Assembly: GCA_023665365.1 (NCBI GenBank) | Contig: JAMPEA010000012.1 | Location: 4,011 to 36,634, forward strand | DNA: 32,624 nt | From: Bacillota bacterium | GTDB taxonomy: Bacteria > Bacillota > Clostridia > Christensenellales > CAG-917 | Reading direction: 5' to 3' | Part shown: piece by piece, positions 29,112-32,624 of the stretch | Numbering within the stretch: position 1 is the stretch's first letter | How the letters are laid out: each line of letters opens with the position of its first letter | The notes under the pieces: generated by a model | Databases searched by the model: none | Seen by the model: only the letters and a program-made list of their open reading frames with translations | Told to the model about the DNA's origin: nothing | Position numbers and translations under genes: made by a program

Positions 29112-29423
29112 ATGAACTGGCTTTTGGAAATCAAAGAGGATCTGTTCGATATAGCGCACCGCTTAAAGGAGATTGACGTACGCTATAAGGTGTATCGCAA
29201 TCTCAAACTGAACAGATTTGAAATCCATGCAAACGGGGCGTTGCAAATCGCAACGCCCTTTGACAGACTCGACGCGCGCACAATCGACCTCGTGCGCAGT
29301 ACCCGCTTGGAGTACGCCGCGAGGCTCATCGAGGAGATGGATAAATCCAACGCCCGCCTCAAACAAGCAGAGGAGGACGCGTCGCGCGAGAGAATTATAG
29401 CGGAGGTGGAAAAAGCATTATGA
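29112..29423 (+). CDS. Small conserved-type phage protein between capsid and adaptor
   Basis: 103 residues; ATG 29112 starts 2 bp after the capsid stop. No strong Shine-Dalgarno is present, so re-initiation after the capsid gene is likely. The N-terminus MNWLLEIKEDLFDIAHRLKEIDVRYKVYRNLKLNRFEIHANGALQIATPFDRLDARTIDLVRSTR is a compact alpha/beta unit seen in small proteins of this genome position in Bacillota phages, followed by a charged helix ending in EVEKAL. The function is not known to me. Confidence 0.75.
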   Translation: MNWLLEIKEDLFDIAHRLKEIDVRYKVYRNLKLNRFEIHANGALQIATPFDRLDARTIDLVRSTRLEYAARLIEEMDKSNARLKQAEEDASRERIIAEVEKAL

Positions 29424-29968
29424 CTGCAAAAAGCGTAATAGGCGAATGTCTATTGAAAATGGGCTTGGCGGATTTTACTAAAAAGAACAATCAGAGCGAC
29501 ACCGAAAAGGAACTTATCGAGGCGTTGCTCGGCGCGCTCAATATCGCGTACCGCGAGGTGGTTTGCGAGTACTTGCCGCTCGTGGAAAAGGAGAAGGTGG
29601 TTTTTAACGACGGGGAACTGCTCGTGTCGAATATCGCAAAGCGCATACTCTATCCCATACGCCTTACCCGTGGCGACCAAGTGAAAAATTTTAAGGTGTA
29701 TCCCGATAAAATCGTCGCGGACATAGAGGGCGAGGCTACGCTCGAATACGCGTACGTGCCGACTTTGCCTTTCACGATTACGAGCAATATAAACGATTTG
29801 CGCCTAACTCAGTCGGCGCTCAGCGACGGAACGCTCGCCGAGTACTACTTTGCAAACAAGGTCTTTGACCTTGCGAAGAACTTCGACGCGTCTTTCAGAA
29901 GCAAGATGGGCGTGCTTCGCTACAAGGGCAGGCGCATGCGCCTTAAACAGAGGGGGTGGACGGATTGA
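29420..29968 (+). CDS. Phage head-to-tail adaptor (connector) protein
   Basis: 182 residues; ATG 29420 overlaps the previous stop (ATGA). The order after the capsid gene, the size, and the helical N-terminus (SVIGECLLKMGLADFTKK... ELIEALLGALNIAYREVVCEYLPLVEKEKV) match gp6/gp4-like adaptors that sit under the portal. A beta-rich middle (GEATLEYAYVPTLPFTI) and a C-terminal helix ending in a basic segment (YKGRRMRLKQRGW) follow. Its stop overlaps the start of the next gene. Confidence 0.7.
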   Translation: MTAKSVIGECLLKMGLADFTKKNNQSDTEKELIEALLGALNIAYREVVCEYLPLVEKEKVVFNDGELLVSNIAKRILYPIRLTRGDQVKNFKVYPDKIVADIEGEATLEYAYVPTLPFTITSNINDLRLTQSALSDGTLAEYYFANKVFDLAKNFDASFRSKMGVLRYKGRRMRLKQRGWTD

Positions 29969-31392
29969 AAGACGTTGGCGTAAGCAAATCCCGCATAACG
30001 GTGGGGTTCAAGGGCATCGTAACCGATACTGACGAGAGCGTGCTCGATATGGCTTATACCAAGCGCGCGTACAACTTCGCGTTCGAGGACGGCGTTTTGA
30101 CGGGCGGAATAGGCATAGACGTAGCTGAGGGATTTTATCCCGAGCCCTACGTAGAGAGGCACGAGTATCCCGCATTGCCGGACGGAAAGCGCTTCAAAGA
30201 CGCGTTTTTGTACAGGCGCAAGAGCGAAAACGGCGAGTACGACGATAGAATCGTCGCGCATCTCACGGATTATACGCTTATGTATACGTCCGTGTTTAAA
30301 AATGATACTTGGCACGAAATCCCCGATTTTAGGATAAATAACGACATAACGGCGGTCAATTACACGTTCAACGGCGAGGATGTCCTGTTGCTTTGCGCGA
30401 AGAATAACGAGCTTTTTATGTTAGAGGACAGCACTCCGTACGTATGCGGCAACGCGCCGCAGTTCACCTCGATAGCGGTGCACAACGAGAGGGTTTTCGG
30501 AAGCGTAAACGGCTCGCAAAATCAGGTGTGGTTCTCTGAGGACTTCGACCCGCGAAACTGGACTGTCAGCGCCGAGGAGGGCGGATTTATCAACTTCGCA
30601 GACGAGTGCGGCGACGTGATAAAGCTCGTGTCATTTTTAAACTACCTGTATATCTTTCGCGAGTTCGGCATTTTCAGACTGACTGCGTTCGGCGACCAAA
30701 GCGAGTTTATGCTCAAAAAGGTGTTCACCGATACGGGGCGCATCGTCAAAAACTCGATAGAGCTTTGCGGCGACAAAATCATCTTCTACGCCGACGACGG
30801 ACTCTTTTCATTCGACGGATACGAGGTCACGAGAATTGCCAAACAGCTTATGGATATAAACCGCACGCACCTTATGAGTTGCGCCTATCTCGACGACTAC
30901 TACTATATGGCGTGCAATATCCTCGGCGACGGCACTAAGAATAACGCCGTCATTAGATACGGGCTTAGAGATAAGTCGCTATCCGTCCTCTGCGGCGTAG
31001 GCGTGAAAAGGCTAAGGACTGTAAGAGTGCATAACGGCACGCAGGTGCTTTGCGTTTTCGAGAGCGAAAATACAAACACGCTCGGCATGGTTTCAAAGAG
31101 CGGCGAAGTGCTCGGCACGCCTACGAAAAAGAGTTATTTCAGTCCGTTCAGCGCGCTTTCGTCGCCGTCGATAAAGACTGTAAGAAGCGTATCCTTTCAG
31201 ACGGATACGGACGTAAAGCTCGTAGTCCGACTGGATAAAAAATCCTACGAGTTCAACGTGAAAGGCGGCGAACTTATGAAAACTGTGCCCATCGAAAAAA
31301 GCGGACGCAAGATAGGCTTTGAAATATACTGCGACAGCTCCGCCGCGCATATCACGCCGCTAACCGTCCAACTCGATACTCTCAAAATTTAG
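29965..31392 (+). CDS. Phage tail beta-propeller protein (P22 gp10-like stabilisation protein)
   Basis: 475 residues. I place the start at TTG 29965, which overlaps the adaptor stop (TTGA) and has AGGGGGTGG about 6-9 bp upstream; the alternative GTG at 29956 lies inside that ribosome site. The protein is made of repeated beta blades, for example FTSIAVHNERVFGSVNGSQNQVWFSEDFDPRNW, GDVIKLVSFLNYLYIFREFGIFRLTAFGD and NSIELCGDKIIFYADDGLFSFDGYEVTRIAKQL. These match the propeller proteins that close the portal channel in podoviruses with short tails. The C-terminal ~90 residues form a separate beta domain. The presence of this gene and the absence of tape-measure and tube genes point to a podovirus-like virion. 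Confidence 0.8.
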   Translation: MKDVGVSKSRITVGFKGIVTDTDESVLDMAYTKRAYNFAFEDGVLTGGIGIDVAEGFYPEPYVERHEYPALPDGKRFKDAFLYRRKSENGEYDDRIVAHLTDYTLMYTSVFKNDTWHEIPDFRINNDITAVNYTFNGEDVLLLCAKNNELFMLEDSTPYVCGNAPQFTSIAVHNERVFGSVNGSQNQVWFSEDFDPRNWTVSAEEGGFINFADECGDVIKLVSFLNYLYIFREFGIFRLTAFGDQSEFMLKKVFTDTGRIVKNSIELCGDKIIFYADDGLFSFDGYEVTRIAKQLMDINRTHLMSCAYLDDYYYMACNILGDGTKNNAVIRYGLRDKSLSVLCGVGVKRLRTVRVHNGTQVLCVFESENTNTLGMVSKSGEVLGTPTKKSYFSPFSALSSPSIKTVRSVSFQTDTDVKLVVRLDKKSYEFNVKGGELMKTVPIEKSGRKIGFEIYCDSSAAHITPLTVQLDTLKI

Positions 31393-31401
31393 GAGGTCAT
31401 T

Positions 31402-31512
31402 ATGAATATCAACGAAATCGTGTCAACCGTAGAGGAGCTTGTCGTCAAGGTCAACGCCCTCGAAATCAAACTCGCAAAGCTCGCGGGGACGGATAAATCC
31501 CAAGACAAATAG
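31402..31512 (+). CDS. 36-residue phage peptide
   Basis: ATG 31402 is preceded by a perfect AGGAGG 5 bp upstream, and its TAG overlaps the AGGAGG of the next gene. Translation: MNINEIVSTVEELVVKVNAL, then EIKLAKLAGTDKSQDK. The first 27 residues form a heptad pattern of Ile, Val and Leu, consistent with a short coiled coil. The strong ribosome site and tight packing argue that it is real. A small trimeric or dimeric structural peptide is likely; its function is unknown. Confidence 0.7.
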   Translation: MNINEIVSTVEELVVKVNALEIKLAKLAGTDKSQDK

Positions 31513-31520
31513 GAGGTTTT

Positions 31521-32552
31521 ATGGCTAAAAGCATATGGGACGAATTTACGGATTTGTTTAAAACCGACGCCCAGAAAAAAGAGGAAAAACAAAATCAGAT
31601 AAACGACGCGCTCGAAAAGGAAAAAAATATCCTCGACAGCCTGTCCGCGCTCGATAAGGAGTATAAGGACTCATTGCCGCAAGAGGAGGAAATCGACCTT
31701 GAAAAACTCTTTCCGTCGGATTCGGGAATAAAAGAAATATCTTACAACGCCGAAAGCGACGACGACATCGCGGCGCGCGCCGAGAGGGAAAATTCTCTAA
31801 GCAAACAGCAGGCTCAAAACAGCCTCGAAAATAAGTACGAGGCGCAAAAAGCGACAGTCGAGAGCAACAGACAAAAGGCTGAGGATAACCTCAAATCCGG
31901 CTACGAAAAACTGCGCGAACTCTACGACGACTTGCGCAAACGCACCGAAAACGACGTGTTAAAGCGCGGGCTTGCAAGAAGCAGCGTCGCAACCGCTCAA
32001 CTCGACAATCTCGACGCCGCGCGTATGGCGGGCGTAAGCGAATTGCAAGCGTCCTACAACAGCTCGATGGCGGATATAGACGACAAAATCGCAGGGCTTG
32101 AAAACGAAAAGCTCAACGCCCTCGAAGAGTTGGATATAAAATCCGCCCTGCAACTCGAAGAACGCATCGCCGAGCTCAAAAAGGAGAGGGATAAAACCGT
32201 CAAGGAGTACGAGGAGTACAATAATCAAGCGCGCAAGCAAAACGCCGATTATCAAGTCAAAAGACAGGAGAATATCGACGAATACCTCGCCAAGCGCGAA
32301 AGCGATAAAGCCGCCGCGCTCGTACAGCAGGAAGCCAACGAAAAGAAGTACGGTTATAGCGGCGCAAAACAGGAAAACTACGCCAAGCGCTACGACATAG
32401 CCTTTGACTTTTACACCTCTCTCGACCCCGATATAGCCGCCGACGCGCTTGCCGCATCTCCCAACATGAAGTATTATCTTGGCATTTACTATGATAAACT
32501 TTTAAAGGTGTTGAAGGGTAGTGGCTCGTCAAGCGCCAAAGCATATTATTAA
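31521..32552 (+). CDS. Long coiled-coil phage virion protein
   Basis: 343 residues, ATG 31521 after AGGAGG. It opens with MAKSIWDEFTDLF, then is mostly Glu/Lys/Gln/Ala-rich helix (residues ~15-285) with heptads, for example around ENKYEAQKATVESNRQKAEDNLKSGYEKLRELYDDLRKR. A break at ~150-165 holds the sequence DVLKRGLARSSVATAQLDNL. The C-terminal ~60 residues (DIAFDFYTSLDPDIAADALAASPNMKYYLGIYYDKLLKVL) look globular. Position after the propeller and the coiled-coil make-up suggest an internal ejection or tail-needle protein. I cannot name a family. Confidence 0.7.
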   Translation: MAKSIWDEFTDLFKTDAQKKEEKQNQINDALEKEKNILDSLSALDKEYKDSLPQEEEIDLEKLFPSDSGIKEISYNAESDDDIAARAERENSLSKQQAQNSLENKYEAQKATVESNRQKAEDNLKSGYEKLRELYDDLRKRTENDVLKRGLARSSVATAQLDNLDAARMAGVSELQASYNSSMADIDDKIAGLENEKLNALEELDIKSALQLEERIAELKKERDKTVKEYEEYNNQARKQNADYQVKRQENIDEYLAKRESDKAAALVQQEANEKKYGYSGAKQENYAKRYDIAFDFYTSLDPDIAADALAASPNMKYYLGIYYDKLLKVLKGSGSSSAKAYY

Positions 32553-32580
32553 AACCTTGTAATTTAGCGATATGCTTTGG
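32536..32580 (+). terminator. Hairpin at the end of the coiled-coil gene, followed by a second small hairpin
   Basis: CCAAAGCATAT (32536-32546) pairs with ATATGCTTTGG (32570-32580), an 11-bp perfect stem with a 23-nt loop that includes the stop codon. GCGATT/AATCGC near 32582-32596 forms a second hairpin. There is no clean T tract, so termination is possible but not sure. Nothing else is recognisable to the end of the window. Confidence 0.5.
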
Positions 32581-32624
32581 ACGCGATTAAAAATCGCTAT
32601 TCCGTCGCTTCGCTCCTTACAAAG

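Overview
The window looks like chromosome of a fermentative, Gram-positive-type gut anaerobe (Bacillota, most likely class Clostridia). Support: bifunctional adhE, Shine-Dalgarno sites of the AGGAGG type, Rho-independent terminators, BspA-like leucine-rich repeats, InlB-type B-repeats and a GPH-type sugar symporter. The lineage call is inference from gene content only. Coding density is high, and both the host genes and the phage genes show the same GC-rich third positions.

Left part (1-2800): the tail of a leucine-rich-repeat surface protein, a CPBP membrane protease, and a tRNA island (Gly-GCC and Lys-CTT on the minus strand, Leu-TAG on the plus strand). The 3' end of the tRNA-Lys gene is followed by three tandem 174-bp non-coding units. 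Each carries another copy of the last 21 nt of the tRNA, so the layout resembles serial integration of, or expansion from, a tiny tRNA-targeting element. An intergenic stretch of about 650 bp follows. It holds hairpins and two long palindromes that are reverse complements of each other, just upstream of a giant surface protein.

Middle part (2800-23100): a roughly 1,900-residue membrane-anchored adhesin whose C-terminus looks like ribosomal protein uL15; a flavodoxin-like reductase; a GPH-family symporter; a MarR regulator translationally coupled to a membrane protein that resembles M28 peptidase but has lost its metal ligands; adhE with a candidate Rex operator; galactose mutarotase; a left-handed-beta-helix acetyltransferase; three covarying hairpin repeats; a YitT/DUF2179 membrane protein; and an operon of a DUF1538 membrane protein with two P-II-like proteins of opposite tail charge. 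A signal-peptide/TM protein with an Arg/Asp polyampholyte tail ends the host section.

Right part (23175-end): a compact phage head/connector cassette, all on the plus strand: TerL, small protein, portal, scaffold, major capsid, small protein, adaptor, beta-propeller stabilisation-like protein, 36-residue peptide, coiled-coil protein. No integrase, lysis, replication or att site is visible, so the element either continues to the right or is reduced. Two points stand out: an InlB-type B-repeat fused to the capsid protein, and a long imperfect hairpin of about 160 nt between the small protein and the portal.

The best candidates for something undescribed are the tRNA-Lys-derived 174-bp array, the adhesin with a uL15-like tail, and the phage hairpin locus.
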